NCBI GenBank assembly: GCA_035628875.1
Contig: DASPIZ010000037.1
Coordinates: 1-64,000 of the forward strand
Source: Ohtaekwangia sp035628875
GTDB taxonomy: Bacteria > Bacteroidota > Bacteroidia > Cytophagales > Cyclobacteriaceae
Direction: 5' to 3'
DNA: 64,000 nucleotides
Shown: positions 35,551 to 44,511 of the stretch, piece by piece
Numbering within the stretch: the stretch's first letter is position 1
How the letters are laid out: each line of letters opens with the position of its first letter
The notes under the pieces: model-generated
Told to the model about the DNA's origin: nothing
Seen by the model: the letters and a program-made list of their open reading frames with translations, nothing else
Databases searched by the model: none
Made by a program: the position numbers and the translations under genes

Positions 35551-36777
35551 ATGAACAGAGTTGTAATAACCGGGCTTGGAATTTATTCCTGTATAGGAAA
35601 GAATTTAGCGGAGGTAAACGAATCCCTCTATGCCGGAAAATCGGGAATTGTCTTCGATCCGAAGCGCAAGGATATGGGATATCGCTCTGGTTTGACCGGT
35701 TTTGTTCCGAAACCAATGCTAAAAGGTGTACTTGACCGGCGTGCACGCATCATGCTTCCCGAGCAAGGTGAGTATGCGTATATGGCAACAGTGGAAGCGC
35801 TTGCTCAGGCTGGTTTGGACCAGGATTATATTGATCAGACAGAACTGGGTATTATTTATGGTAATGATAGTTCCGCACAGCCGGTTATCGAAGCCACTGA
35901 TATTATACGGGATAAAAAAGACACCATGATGGTAGGGTCGGGTTCGGTGTTTCAGGCATTGAATTCAACCGTAAGCATGAATCTTTCAACAATCTTCAAA
36001 TTAAAAGGTATAAATTTCACGGTAAGTGCCGCTTGTGCGAGTGGATCACATGCAATTGGATTAGGATACATGTTTATCCGCCAGGGAATGCAGGATTGTA
36101 TTATTTGTGGCGGCGCTCAGGAAACCAATATTTACTCGATGGGTAATTTTGATGCATTGGGCGTTTTTTCAACACGCGAAGACAATCCGGCCGCAGCATC
36201 CCGTCCTTTCGATAAGAATCGTGACGGACTTGTTCCGAGCGGAGGGGCAGCAACTGTAATTTTAGAAAGCCTGGAATCAGCTACGCGAAGAGGTGCAAAT
36301 ATTTTAGGCGAAATAATTGGTTATGGTTTTTCGTCGAATGCGGATCACATTTCTAATCCAAGTGTAAAAGGACCTTCCCGGTCATTGCAGATGTCACTTA
36401 AAAACGCTGGTCTTGCGGCTGCTGATATCGATTACATTAACGCTCACGCTACCTCTACTCCCGCGGGAGATGCAAGTGAAGCCAGTGCCATTGCCGCGAT
36501 TTTTGGTGATGCCAAAACACCGGTAAGTTCAACCAAGTCTATGACGGGCCATGAATGTTGGATGGCCGGAGCCAGTGAGATTGTTTACACGATGCTCATG
36601 ATGCAAAATTCGTTCATTGCGCCGAATATTAATTTTGAAACACCGGATGAGCATTCGGCCAAACTGAATATTATTTCCAGATCAATCAATAGCAATATAG
36701 ATATCTTCCTGTCGAATTCATTTGGATTCGGCGGAACGAATTCAACGTTAATTGTAAAAAAGTGGAGAAAGCAATAA
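35551..36777 (+). CDS. Beta-ketoacyl-ACP synthase, catalytic (KS1)
   Basis: A 408-residue FabF-like condensing enzyme with the Cys-His-His set: Cys162 (VSAACASGS), His in YINAHATSTPAGD and His in STKSMTGHECWMAGAS. The start at 35551 (MNRVVITGLGIYS) fits the family; the frame is open 21 codons further up but those residues are unlike any KS. The last motif has HECW where FabF usually has HTLG, so the pocket may be altered. It would elongate the aryl-primed chain with malonyl-ACP. Its stop overlaps the ACP start (TAATG). Confidence 0.92.
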   Translation: MNRVVITGLGIYSCIGKNLAEVNESLYAGKSGIVFDPKRKDMGYRSGLTGFVPKPMLKGVLDRRARIMLPEQGEYAYMATVEALAQAGLDQDYIDQTELGIIYGNDSSAQPVIEATDIIRDKKDTMMVGSGSVFQALNSTVSMNLSTIFKLKGINFTVSAACASGSHAIGLGYMFIRQGMQDCIICGGAQETNIYSMGNFDALGVFSTREDNPAAASRPFDKNRDGLVPSGGAATVILESLESATRRGANILGEIIGYGFSSNADHISNPSVKGPSRSLQMSLKNAGLAAADIDYINAHATSTPAGDASEASAIAAIFGDAKTPVSSTKSMTGHECWMAGASEIVYTMLMMQNSFIAPNINFETPDEHSAKLNIISRSINSNIDIFLSNSFGFGGTNSTLIVKKWRKQ

Positions 36778-37034
36778 TGGAAAAGGAAAGTATCATCGAA
36801 AAAATTAAAGGATTTCTGGTCGAGGAGTTTGAAGTTGAACCAGAGAAGATTCTGCCTGACGCTAATCTGAAAGAAACTCTTGCGCTTGACAGCCTCGATT
36901 ACATAGATCTTGTTGTCGTGATTGAAAGTAACTTCGGCTTTAAGGTGAAGCCGGAGGATTTTGGTTCCATTGTTACTTTTCAACATTTCTATGACTATGT
37001 AACAACACGCGTTTCAGAGAATGTAACTTCCTGA
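36777..37034 (+). CDS. Acyl carrier protein 1
   Basis: An 85-residue ACP. The phosphopantetheine site is Ser39 in LALDSLDYIDLVV, followed by the helix IESNFGFKVKPEDF. The start at 36777 overlaps the previous stop; an in-frame ATG at 36762 lies inside the ketosynthase gene and is less likely. It should carry growing polyene chains and be activated by the AcpS encoded later in the same operon. Confidence 0.92.
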   Translation: MEKESIIEKIKGFLVEEFEVEPEKILPDANLKETLALDSLDYIDLVVVIESNFGFKVKPEDFGSIVTFQHFYDYVTTRVSENVTS

Positions 37035-37036
37035 TC

Positions 37037-37921
37037 ATGCCCGAATGGCAAGGTAAATCGCAGAGTTCCAAATTAGGTTATCAGATCTTTATCCATGTTT
37101 CTAAAGCCTTTGGATTAACACCTGCATACATGCTTTTGCGTTTTGTTGCGCTGTACTATTTTTTGTTTTCCAGGCAATCATCGAAATACATTTACCAATA
37201 TTTTCGCAGGCAACACAACTACGGCAAACTTAAGGCGTCGAAGTCGCTTTATATGAACTACTATCGGTTCGGGCAAACCTTGCTGGATAGAATTGTATTA
37301 ACAAGTGGCATGTTTAATAAATTTACCTGCCATTTTGATGGCGAAGAGAATTTGCTGGATATTGTGAAGCAGGGAAAGGGTGGGATCTTTCTTAGTGCCC
37401 ATGTCGGTAACTGGGAGGCTGCAGGTTTTTTTCTGCAACGACTAAACGCTCCCGTGCATGTTGTTATGTACGATGGCGAACATCAGCAGATAAAGGATTA
37501 TCTCCGTCAGGTTACCGGTGAAAGAAAGTTCAACGTAATTGTCATTAGCGACGATCTGTCTCACGTCTACGCGATTGGTGAAGCGTTACAAAAAAACGAA
37601 TTGGTTTGCTTACATGCAGATCGATTCATTGACCAGTCGAAAACGAATCGTTGCCGGTTCATGAATGGTGAAGCGCTGTTTCCGACGGGACCATTTGCTT
37701 TGGCAGCCGGGTTCGATGTGCCGGTTTCACTGGTGTATGGTTTTAAGGAATCGAATACGCACTATCATTTTTTCGGAAGTGCTGGTATTGGAAGGTTGCA
37801 GGGTGAAGGGAAGAGAGATTTTTCAAAACGGTTGCAGGATATATTTGTCAGGGATCTTGAAACGAAAGTGAAGATGTATCCTGAACAGTGGTTCAATTAT
37901 TACAAGTTCTGGCTATCGTAA
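37037..37921 (+). CDS. LpxL/HtrB-like acyltransferase
   Basis: A 294-residue membrane-associated acyltransferase. The N terminus has a hydrophobic helix (residues about 30-48) and the active-site motif is HVGNWEA (HxxxxE), with LHADRFIDQS further on as in lipid A acyltransferases. Homologs occur in aryl-polyene and flexirubin clusters, where they are thought to move the finished acyl chain from ACP to a membrane acceptor. It starts two bases after the ACP gene, consistent with using that ACP as donor. Confidence 0.85.
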   Translation: MPEWQGKSQSSKLGYQIFIHVSKAFGLTPAYMLLRFVALYYFLFSRQSSKYIYQYFRRQHNYGKLKASKSLYMNYYRFGQTLLDRIVLTSGMFNKFTCHFDGEENLLDIVKQGKGGIFLSAHVGNWEAAGFFLQRLNAPVHVVMYDGEHQQIKDYLRQVTGERKFNVIVISDDLSHVYAIGEALQKNELVCLHADRFIDQSKTNRCRFMNGEALFPTGPFALAAGFDVPVSLVYGFKESNTHYHFFGSAGIGRLQGEGKRDFSKRLQDIFVRDLETKVKMYPEQWFNYYKFWLS

Positions 37922-37948
37922 CGTTAACATAAAGCATTTAAAGACCCT

Positions 37949-38587
37949 ATGAAATCATTTATTGTACGGCTTGTTTTTTTGTTGAATTTATCTTCACCCA
38001 TATTTGCTCAACAAACCACACGTGTATTTCAGGAGGATACACCAATCACGTGGCTTGGACTCGATTTTTCTGAGGCAAAATTTATTGGTGATACAGAGCG
38101 GTTTACTACTGATGAAGATGTCTTTAAGCTGATGTATGCGCTGAATGTTTTGATGATCAACGAAGCAGAAAAATACGATATCGGTAAAGCTTTCAAAAAA
38201 AATAATGTAACCCATAAACTGGATGTTACCATTGAGCACAATAAAGGACTGGATGCTCAATCTGTCGTTTCTACTGATCTGAAAGACGTGAAACGCCTTA
38301 CGCCGGATGATATTCAGGACATCGTAGCGGGCTATGATTTTAATACCTTGAAAGGACTGGGACTTATGTTTAACGTTGAAGCATTTTCTAAATCCCATAA
38401 CAAAGGAAGCATTTTCATTACGTTTATTGATATGGAAAACAAACAAGTGGTGTTAACCGAAAGGTTTACGGCGTCGCCAAAAGGTTTCGGGCTCCGGAAC
38501 TATTGGGCAGGCGCTGTCTATACAATGCTTAAAAGCTTAAAAAGTATAGACTATCGCACAATGCGGAAAAAATATACCAAACTATAA
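37949..38587 (+). CDS. Secreted protein of unknown function in the polyene operon
   Basis: A 212-residue protein with a Sec signal (residues 1-20, SSPIFAQ). The mature part begins ITWLGLDFSEAKFIGD and has a mixed alpha/beta pattern ending LRNYWAGAVYTMLKSLKSID. Proteins opening with TWLGxDF/Y and xxKFIGD occur in many Bacteroidota as I recall, but I know of no function. Located between the acyltransferase and a thioesterase with gaps of 27 and 1 base, it is certainly part of the operon. Confidence 0.7.
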   Translation: MKSFIVRLVFLLNLSSPIFAQQTTRVFQEDTPITWLGLDFSEAKFIGDTERFTTDEDVFKLMYALNVLMINEAEKYDIGKAFKKNNVTHKLDVTIEHNKGLDAQSVVSTDLKDVKRLTPDDIQDIVAGYDFNTLKGLGLMFNVEAFSKSHNKGSIFITFIDMENKQVVLTERFTASPKGFGLRNYWAGAVYTMLKSLKSIDYRTMRKKYTKL

Positions 38588-38588
38588 T

Positions 38589-39020
38589 TTGAATAATACG
38601 ATCACTGTGCTGATAAATGAATTAGAAATTCCCGTGCGTTTCAATGAGGCTGATCCTTTGGGCGTAGTCTGGCACGGGCATTACCTGCGCTACTTTGAGG
38701 ATGGTCGTGAGGCTTTCGGGAAAGATTATGCTATTTCGTATCTCGATTTTTACAGGAACAATATTGCCGTTCCGGTTGTATCCGTACAATGTGATTATAA
38801 AAGACCCTTGCATTACGGTGATACATTACTACTGAAAACTATTTTTCAACCTGTACCTGCCGCGAAGCTGTTGTTTCGATATGAGATTTATCATGCCGAT
38901 CGGAAAGACTTGATTGCAACCGGAAACACCACGCAGGTTTTTGTTGACGCCAAATCATTTGAACTTCACCTTATTGTTCCGGAGTTTTTTCAGCAATGGC
39001 GTGATAAATGGCATGTGTAA
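38589..39020 (+). CDS. Hotdog-fold thioesterase (YbgC/4HBT type)
   Basis: A 143-residue hotdog protein. The active-site signature EADPLGVVWHGHYLRYFE follows the YbgC/4-hydroxybenzoyl-CoA thioesterase pattern with the catalytic Asp. It probably hydrolyses acyl-ACP or acyl-CoA, releasing product or clearing wrong chains. The start is TTG at 38589, one base after the previous stop; no in-frame ATG is available before the conserved region. Because the cluster shows no clear dehydratase, a dehydratase role for this hotdog protein is an alternative, but the motif argues against it. Confidence 0.8.
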   Translation: MNNTITVLINELEIPVRFNEADPLGVVWHGHYLRYFEDGREAFGKDYAISYLDFYRNNIAVPVVSVQCDYKRPLHYGDTLLLKTIFQPVPAAKLLFRYEIYHADRKDLIATGNTTQVFVDAKSFELHLIVPEFFQQWRDKWHV

Positions 39021-40139
39021 ATGAGAAAAGTCTGGATCGTCTCCGATGCTATAATTTCTCCACTGGGATTAACCAGTGCAGAGAATTATGAACACGTGGC
39101 AAATGGTCAATCCGGCATATGTCTCACGGCTGATAAAGCATTTACAACGGACCCGATGTACGCGTCAGCAATAAAAGGTTTTTCGGTGCAACAGGGCTTT
39201 TCAAAAATCGAAGTTCTTGCGCTTCAGGCGGCTCGAGAAACGTTGCGAAATTATCAACCAGATAAATCAAGAACGCTTTTTATTTTTTCAACCACAAAAG
39301 GAAATATAGATTCTCCTTTAGATCCAAAAGTTCAACCCAGGATTGCATTGCATGCTTGCGCTCAATACATCGCCAGCCAACTCGGTCTTACACATAATCT
39401 TGTTGTTTCAAATGCATGTATCTCAGGCGTACTGGCGATGGTCACAGCACAACGGTATCTCTCGTCGGGGAAATTCGATCATGCACTCGTCGTCGGTGCG
39501 GATGTATTAAGCCGTTTTGTAGTTTCGGGATTTAAGAGTTTATACGCGTTGAGCAATGCACCATGCAAACCTTTTGATAAACATCGTGATGGTCTTACTT
39601 TAGGTGAAGCAGCAGCGGCCATGCTGATCACTGCTAGACCTCAGGATTTTGGTGTAACACCTTCCATTGAGGTCTTGGGTGGTGCCGTGACTAACGATGC
39701 AAACCATATTTCTGGCCCCTCTCGCACAGGTAAAGAACTTGCTTTGGCAATCACTAACGCGCTACAAAATACGGACCGAAAGGCATCTCAAATCGACTTT
39801 ATTTCGGCGCATGGCACAGCAACGGTTTATAATGATGAAATGGAGGCGAAGGCTTTTCATCTCGCAGGGCTTACAAACGTACCGCTGAATAGTCTGAAAG
39901 GATATTTTGGTCATACCCTCGGTGCTGCCGGTGTGGTGGAGGCCGTGATTACAAGTCACAGTCTTTTGAAGGATGAACTTATTCCAACCCTGGGTTGCAG
40001 TGAGTCAGGTGTTTCCTCAAAAATTAATATAACAATTAAAAAACAGGCACATTTCATGAAGACCGTGTTAAAAACTGCTTCCGGCTTTGGTGGATGCAAT
40101 GCTGCTGTGCTCATGGAAAAATTGATAGACAATAAATAA
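39021..40139 (+). CDS. Beta-ketoacyl-ACP synthase, catalytic (KS2)
   Basis: A 372-residue condensing enzyme with Cys133 (VVSNACISGVLA), His in ISAHGTATVYND and His in GYFGHTLGAAGVVEA, so it is catalytically complete. It is about 35 residues shorter than FabF, which is usual for the ketosynthases of aryl-polyene clusters. Its start directly abuts the thioesterase stop. It may act alone or pair with one of the Cys-less ketosynthase-like proteins downstream. Confidence 0.9.
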   Translation: MRKVWIVSDAIISPLGLTSAENYEHVANGQSGICLTADKAFTTDPMYASAIKGFSVQQGFSKIEVLALQAARETLRNYQPDKSRTLFIFSTTKGNIDSPLDPKVQPRIALHACAQYIASQLGLTHNLVVSNACISGVLAMVTAQRYLSSGKFDHALVVGADVLSRFVVSGFKSLYALSNAPCKPFDKHRDGLTLGEAAAAMLITARPQDFGVTPSIEVLGGAVTNDANHISGPSRTGKELALAITNALQNTDRKASQIDFISAHGTATVYNDEMEAKAFHLAGLTNVPLNSLKGYFGHTLGAAGVVEAVITSHSLLKDELIPTLGCSESGVSSKINITIKKQAHFMKTVLKTASGFGGCNAAVLMEKLIDNK

Positions 40140-40143
40140 GATA

Positions 40144-41385
40144 ATGATAAAAAATAAAACGGATGTGTTGATTATTGGCGCAGGTCCTGCAGGCACAATA
40201 GCGGCATCACTCATCCATAAAGCGGGACTTCAGGTGAGGGTCGTGGAACGAATGAATTTTCCACGGTTCGTTATTGGAGAAAGTATGTTGCCAAGATGCA
40301 TGGAAGTATTACAGGAGGCTGAGTTGTTAGATGCTGTTGCAGCCATGAATTTTCAGCAAAAATCCGGCGCTAAGTTCAGACGAGGAGACGAAGTTGCAGA
40401 CTATAAATTTGCTGACCAGTTTACAGCTGGGTGGCAATGGACATGGCAGGTACCGCGGGCTGAATTTGATCATGCGCTCGCAAATGAAGTTGTACGAAAA
40501 GGAGTGAATATTGATTTTGAAGCTACGGTAACGGATATTCAATTTAATGGTGATAAGCCAAGTTTTACGCTGGTAGAACATAAAGGTGGATCACTGGAAG
40601 AAATAGAAGCAAAATTTATCATTGATGCCAGTGGCTATGGAAGGGTAATTCCAAAAGTACTGGGTTTTGAAAATAAGTCATCGCTTGATCCCCGACGGGC
40701 GGTATTCGCGCATGTTAAGGATGTTAACCGTCTGGAGTTCGATGAACCTAATCGCATTACCGTCGTTGTATATAAACCGGGCGTTTGGGTTTGGATGATT
40801 CCATTTTCCAATGGCAATACGTCCGTTGGTTTTGTTGGAAGTCATGCGTTTTTCCAAAAATATGCTGGTGATCCAAAAGCACAGTTCAATGCATTAATCC
40901 AGGGATCGCCATTCCTGAAGCATCGGTTTAGGGATGCCAGCTTTATTTTTGAGCCCCGTGTACTTGAATCCTGGTCTTCGGCTTCTGATAAATTTTATGG
41001 GGATGGCTATGTGTTAACCGGTAATGTTACCGAATTTCTGGACCCTATATTTTCTTCCGGTGTTATGTTCGCGGCCGTATCAAGCCACCTGGCAAGTACC
41101 CTTCTGATCAGAAAACTCAAAGGCGAAACCATTGATTGGGAAAAAGAATATACAGGCAAGCTCCATCAGGGTGTGAACACCTTCCGTGCGTTTGTCGCGG
41201 CGTGGTACGATGGAACACTTGAGAAAATATTTTTTGTGAAAGAGCCGGACCCTTTAATTAAAAGACAAATATGTTCTGTCCTTGCAGGATATGTATGGGA
41301 TCTGGAAAATCCTTTTGTCAAAGAACCGGAAGTTGCCTTGAAAAGATTGGTGAAGTATATAGAAGCGGGAAAACGATATCAATAG
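40144..41385 (+). CDS. FAD-dependent oxidoreductase, halogenase-like
   Basis: A 413-residue flavoprotein. The FAD site is LIIGAGPAGTIAASL. Several features match flavin-dependent halogenases: RFVIGESMLPRC, a lysine in QQKSGAKFRRG (Lys73), a Trp-rich WQWTWQVPR (Trp97/99/101, like WxWxIP), and FLDPIFSSGV. These would permit chlorination of the aryl ring, known in some flexirubins. A hydroxylase or reductase role (geranylgeranyl-reductase-like proteins share the fold) remains possible. The gene sits 4 bases from its neighbours on both sides. Confidence 0.75.
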   Translation: MIKNKTDVLIIGAGPAGTIAASLIHKAGLQVRVVERMNFPRFVIGESMLPRCMEVLQEAELLDAVAAMNFQQKSGAKFRRGDEVADYKFADQFTAGWQWTWQVPRAEFDHALANEVVRKGVNIDFEATVTDIQFNGDKPSFTLVEHKGGSLEEIEAKFIIDASGYGRVIPKVLGFENKSSLDPRRAVFAHVKDVNRLEFDEPNRITVVVYKPGVWVWMIPFSNGNTSVGFVGSHAFFQKYAGDPKAQFNALIQGSPFLKHRFRDASFIFEPRVLESWSSASDKFYGDGYVLTGNVTEFLDPIFSSGVMFAAVSSHLASTLLIRKLKGETIDWEKEYTGKLHQGVNTFRAFVAAWYDGTLEKIFFVKEPDPLIKRQICSVLAGYVWDLENPFVKEPEVALKRLVKYIEAGKRYQ

Positions 41386-41389
41386 CATC

Positions 41390-41989
41390 ATGAATTTTAT
41401 TTCCGGTTTTTGTAAGCTTAGAGATTTTCAGATGATAACCTCGTCCGAACATAAATCCTATGGCAACGCAAATGGGGAAACATTTGTGTCGGGACTCTAT
41501 TCAGATCATAAGATAGATTATCCTAAATTTTATAAAATGGATATGCAGTCACGTCTGGGATTTTTATCCGCCGAATTCCTTTTCAGGGATGTACCAGTTA
41601 AAGATTATCCTTCGGATAGCCTTTCCGTTGTGTTGTCTAATGCAGATGGTAGCCTTGACACCGATCTGAAGTTTGATCGGAGTTGCCAAACCGCTGCGAG
41701 CCCTTCACTTTTTGTATACACACTTTCCAATATTGTGGCTGGAGAAATTTGTATTCGCCATGGGATCAAAGGAGAAAATGCATTTTTTATCTCCGCGTCG
41801 TTTGATGCAGAGTTAATGTGTTCTTATGTTGACCTTACTCTCTCGCAACCACAGACAAAAGCATGTCTGGCTGGATGGATCAATGTAGTGGAGGAGCAGC
41901 ATGATGTTTTAGTATATTTAGTAGAAAAACGACAGCGCGGATTGTGCTTTGAACATACCCGCGAACAGATAAGTAAACTATATTATTAG
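41390..41989 (+). CDS. Short ketosynthase-like protein without catalytic Cys
   Basis: A 199-residue protein resembling the N-terminal half of a ketosynthase. The stretch SLFVYTLSNIVAGEICIRHG is the conserved pre-active-site region, but where the nucleophile Cys should follow it reads FFISASFDAELMC, with no Cys-Ala-Ser motif. The C-terminal lobe is absent. It is intact as a frame and lies between the halogenase-like gene and ACP2, so it is probably a functional non-catalytic partner, not a pseudogene. Its role, such as a stabilising or length-setting subunit, is inference. Confidence 0.7.
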   Translation: MNFISGFCKLRDFQMITSSEHKSYGNANGETFVSGLYSDHKIDYPKFYKMDMQSRLGFLSAEFLFRDVPVKDYPSDSLSVVLSNADGSLDTDLKFDRSCQTAASPSLFVYTLSNIVAGEICIRHGIKGENAFFISASFDAELMCSYVDLTLSQPQTKACLAGWINVVEEQHDVLVYLVEKRQRGLCFEHTREQISKLYY

Positions 41990-41990
41990 T

Positions 41991-42248
41991 ATGGAACAAT
42001 TGATTGGAGAATTGAAGATTCAGATTATTGAGGCGTTGAATCTAAAACATGTAAAGCCCGAACAAATATCGGATGATCAACCTCTGTTTGGTGAAGGTCT
42101 TGGTCTTGATTCGATCGATGCACTTGAATTGATTGTTTTGCTTCAGCAAAAGCATAACACGAAAATCGCAAATGCACAGGATGGACCGAAAATATTCAAA
42201 TCGGTTCGATCAATTGCGGAGTATATTACATTACATAAAACAAGTTAA
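41991..42248 (+). CDS. Acyl carrier protein 2
   Basis: An 85-residue ACP with the phosphopantetheine serine Ser41 in GLGLDSIDALELIVLLQQ. It differs from ACP1 in sequence around the site (DSI against DSL) and is flanked by ketosynthase-type genes. Two ACPs in one operon suggest separate pools, for instance for starter loading and for elongation. Confidence 0.92.
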   Translation: MEQLIGELKIQIIEALNLKHVKPEQISDDQPLFGEGLGLDSIDALELIVLLQQKHNTKIANAQDGPKIFKSVRSIAEYITLHKTS

Positions 42249-42252
42249 TACC

Positions 42253-43452
42253 TTGAACCAGGTGTTTGTTATAGGTGCCGGCGTGATATCTGCTATCGGA
42301 AATTCTTATTCGGAATGTTTAAGTTCCCTCATGCACTGTCGTTCCGGGATTGCTGCATTAACAACACTTGATTCCATTCATAAGGGTAAATTACCGGTGG
42401 GGGAAGTAAAACTTTCTAACGAAGCACTTGCCGAAGCTACCGGTGGTAATCCAGCACTAACGAGGACTGCATTACTGGGACTGCATGCTGCGCAGGAAGC
42501 CGTGAAAGATTCGAAACTTCCGGATTTGGGTGCATGGCGTGTAGGTTTATTGTCTGCTACCACGGTAGGGGGGATGGACAAAACTGAAATGTTTTTTCCT
42601 GCTTTTATGCAGGATAGTAAAGCCGGTAAATTAAAAAATGTCGTGCATCACGCCTGCGGTTCAACCACAGAGATAATGGCAGGATACCTTGGGGTTAAAG
42701 ATTTTATAACCACAATCAATACAGCGTGCTCTTCTTCCGTGAATGCCATCATGATGGGAGCAAGAATGATCCGGCACAACCTGCTTGACATCGCAATCGC
42801 CGGCGGAACGGATGCACTTACACGGTTTACTATAAATGGCTTTAATAGTTTGATGATTCTGGATGATGAACCCTGTAAGCCATTCGATGCGAATCGAAAA
42901 GGACTCAATCTCGGTGAAGGAGCTGGGTATCTGGTGCTGGCATCAGAACGGGTAATTGGGAATCTGCAATTGAATCCAAAGGCAATTATCTCCGGCTATG
43001 CAAACACGAATGATGCGTATCATCAAACCGCATCTTCTCCGGAAGGAAATGGTTCATACGCTGCGATGAAGAATGCACTTGCCATGGCAGATCTGAAATC
43101 ATCAGATATCGATTATATTAATCTTCACGGCACCGGTACAAAGAATAATGATTTGTCAGAAGGTACTGCAGTGAAGCGTTTATTCGGTGAACAGTACCCG
43201 AGGTTAAGTTCCACCAAAGCTTACACGGGCCATACGCTCGGCGCTTCCGGTGGTGTTGAAGCTGTCTTTTCAGTCATGGCCATTGATAATCAATGTGTTT
43301 TTCCTAACCTGCGGTTTAAAACGGCGATGCCTGAACTGGGCGTTCAACCACAAATGGAAATGCAGAAAACAAACGTTAATCATGTGATGAGTAATTCATT
43401 TGGCTTTGGTGGTAATTGCGCTTCGATTATTTTATCATCCTTTAAAAGCTAA
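42253..43452 (+). CDS. Beta-ketoacyl-ACP synthase, catalytic (KS3)
   Basis: A 399-residue condensing enzyme: Cys159 (INTACSSSVNA), His in INLHGTGTKNND and His in YTGHTLGASGGVEA. The start is taken as TTG at 42253, giving LNQVFVIGAGVISAIGNS, the normal KS beginning, 4 bases after the ACP2 stop. The frame is open to an ATG at 42133, but that lies inside the ACP2 gene in another frame and codes for non-KS residues. It probably pairs with the Cys-less ketosynthase encoded next. Confidence 0.9.
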   Translation: MNQVFVIGAGVISAIGNSYSECLSSLMHCRSGIAALTTLDSIHKGKLPVGEVKLSNEALAEATGGNPALTRTALLGLHAAQEAVKDSKLPDLGAWRVGLLSATTVGGMDKTEMFFPAFMQDSKAGKLKNVVHHACGSTTEIMAGYLGVKDFITTINTACSSSVNAIMMGARMIRHNLLDIAIAGGTDALTRFTINGFNSLMILDDEPCKPFDANRKGLNLGEGAGYLVLASERVIGNLQLNPKAIISGYANTNDAYHQTASSPEGNGSYAAMKNALAMADLKSSDIDYINLHGTGTKNNDLSEGTAVKRLFGEQYPRLSSTKAYTGHTLGASGGVEAVFSVMAIDNQCVFPNLRFKTAMPELGVQPQMEMQKTNVNHVMSNSFGFGGNCASIILSSFKS

Positions 43453-43455
43453 GAT

Positions 43456-44511
43456 ATGATTGCGTATGTAAAAGGAGTCGGAAACATTTCGCCACAAATG
43501 ACGTGGAGAGACGACGCTTTTTCTATACGGGATGGTGACCAAACCGGTAATTATCTTTCAGCGATCGAACCGGATTACGCTGCATGGATAAATCCACAAC
43601 AATTGCGTCGGATAAGCCGTATTCTAAAAATGGGAACAGCGGCTGCGTCAATCGCGTTACAGGAAGCAAAGCTCTCGTCGCCGGATGCCATAATCACAGG
43701 AACGGGTATGGGATGCGTTGAGGACACCGGGAAATTTTTGGATAAGATTACCACACTGAATGAAGAGGCCTTGAATCCAACTCCATTTATGCAATCCACA
43801 CACAATACTATTGGCTCGCAGATTGGGTTAATGGTTGGATGCAAGGGATATAATCAGACTTATGTGCAAGGGGCTTTTTCATTTGAACATAGTTTAATGG
43901 ATGCCTTGATGCAGCTGGATGAGCAGCCAGATTTCAACATTCTTGTTGGTGGTGTTGATGAAGTTACCGAAACATATTCTCAAATACTCCAACGATTCGG
44001 GTTGTTGAAACGAGAAACACCGCGATCAATGGATATTTTTAGTTCTCAAACACGTGGAACGATTTTAGGTGAGGGTGCCGCGTACTTTGTTTTGTCACGT
44101 ACGGCGGAAGGGAGTAATGCAAGTATTCAAGGCATAAAGACTTTATATCAACCTCATGCACACGAACTACATGATGGCATTGATTCTTTTCTTGCGGAAG
44201 CTTTACTGAACCGTAATGACGTTGATCTTGTACTCACCGGTAAAAGCGGTGATGCTATAGCAGATAAACAAATTGACCGCGACGTAAATCTGCGATTCCC
44301 CCAATCCAGTTTGGCTGTCTTTAAACACTTGTGTGGCGAACATATGGTTGCATCTTCGTTTGCGCTGTGGTTAGCCGTGTATATGCTGAAGCATCAACAA
44401 ATGCATGAAGCAGTAGTAATCAAAGATGCCGGGAGACCATTAAAGAATATTTTGGTGTATAATCGGTATTATCAGGATCACCATTCACTTTTACTGGTAC
44501 GTTCATGCTAA
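43456..44511 (+). CDS. Ketosynthase-like chain-length-factor candidate (no catalytic Cys)
   Basis: A 351-residue protein with the thiolase-fold pattern of a ketosynthase (GTGMGCVEDTGKFLD, ILVGGVDEVTE, LGEGAAYFVLS). At the nucleophile position it has Phe141 (YVQGAFSFEHSL) in place of Cys, and the HGT motif is replaced by LTGKSGDAI, though GEHMVASS keeps a His. This is the pattern of chain-length factors in type II polyketide synthases, here placed directly after catalytic KS3. It should form a KS3 heterodimer and set the polyene length; that is inference from family precedent. Confidence 0.82.
   Translation: MIAYVKGVGNISPQMTWRDDAFSIRDGDQTGNYLSAIEPDYAAWINPQQLRRISRILKMGTAAASIALQEAKLSSPDAIITGTGMGCVEDTGKFLDKITTLNEEALNPTPFMQSTHNTIGSQIGLMVGCKGYNQTYVQGAFSFEHSLMDALMQLDEQPDFNILVGGVDEVTETYSQILQRFGLLKRETPRSMDIFSSQTRGTILGEGAAYFVLSRTAEGSNASIQGIKTLYQPHAHELHDGIDSFLAEALLNRNDVDLVLTGKSGDAIADKQIDRDVNLRFPQSSLAVFKHLCGEHMVASSFALWLAVYMLKHQQMHEAVVIKDAGRPLKNILVYNRYYQDHHSLLLVRSC

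Noticed and set aside
42133..42252. Upstream extension of KS3 starting inside the ACP2 gene
   Set aside because: The extra 40 residues overlap ACP2 in another frame and show no ketosynthase similarity; a TTG at 42253 gives the normal N terminus.
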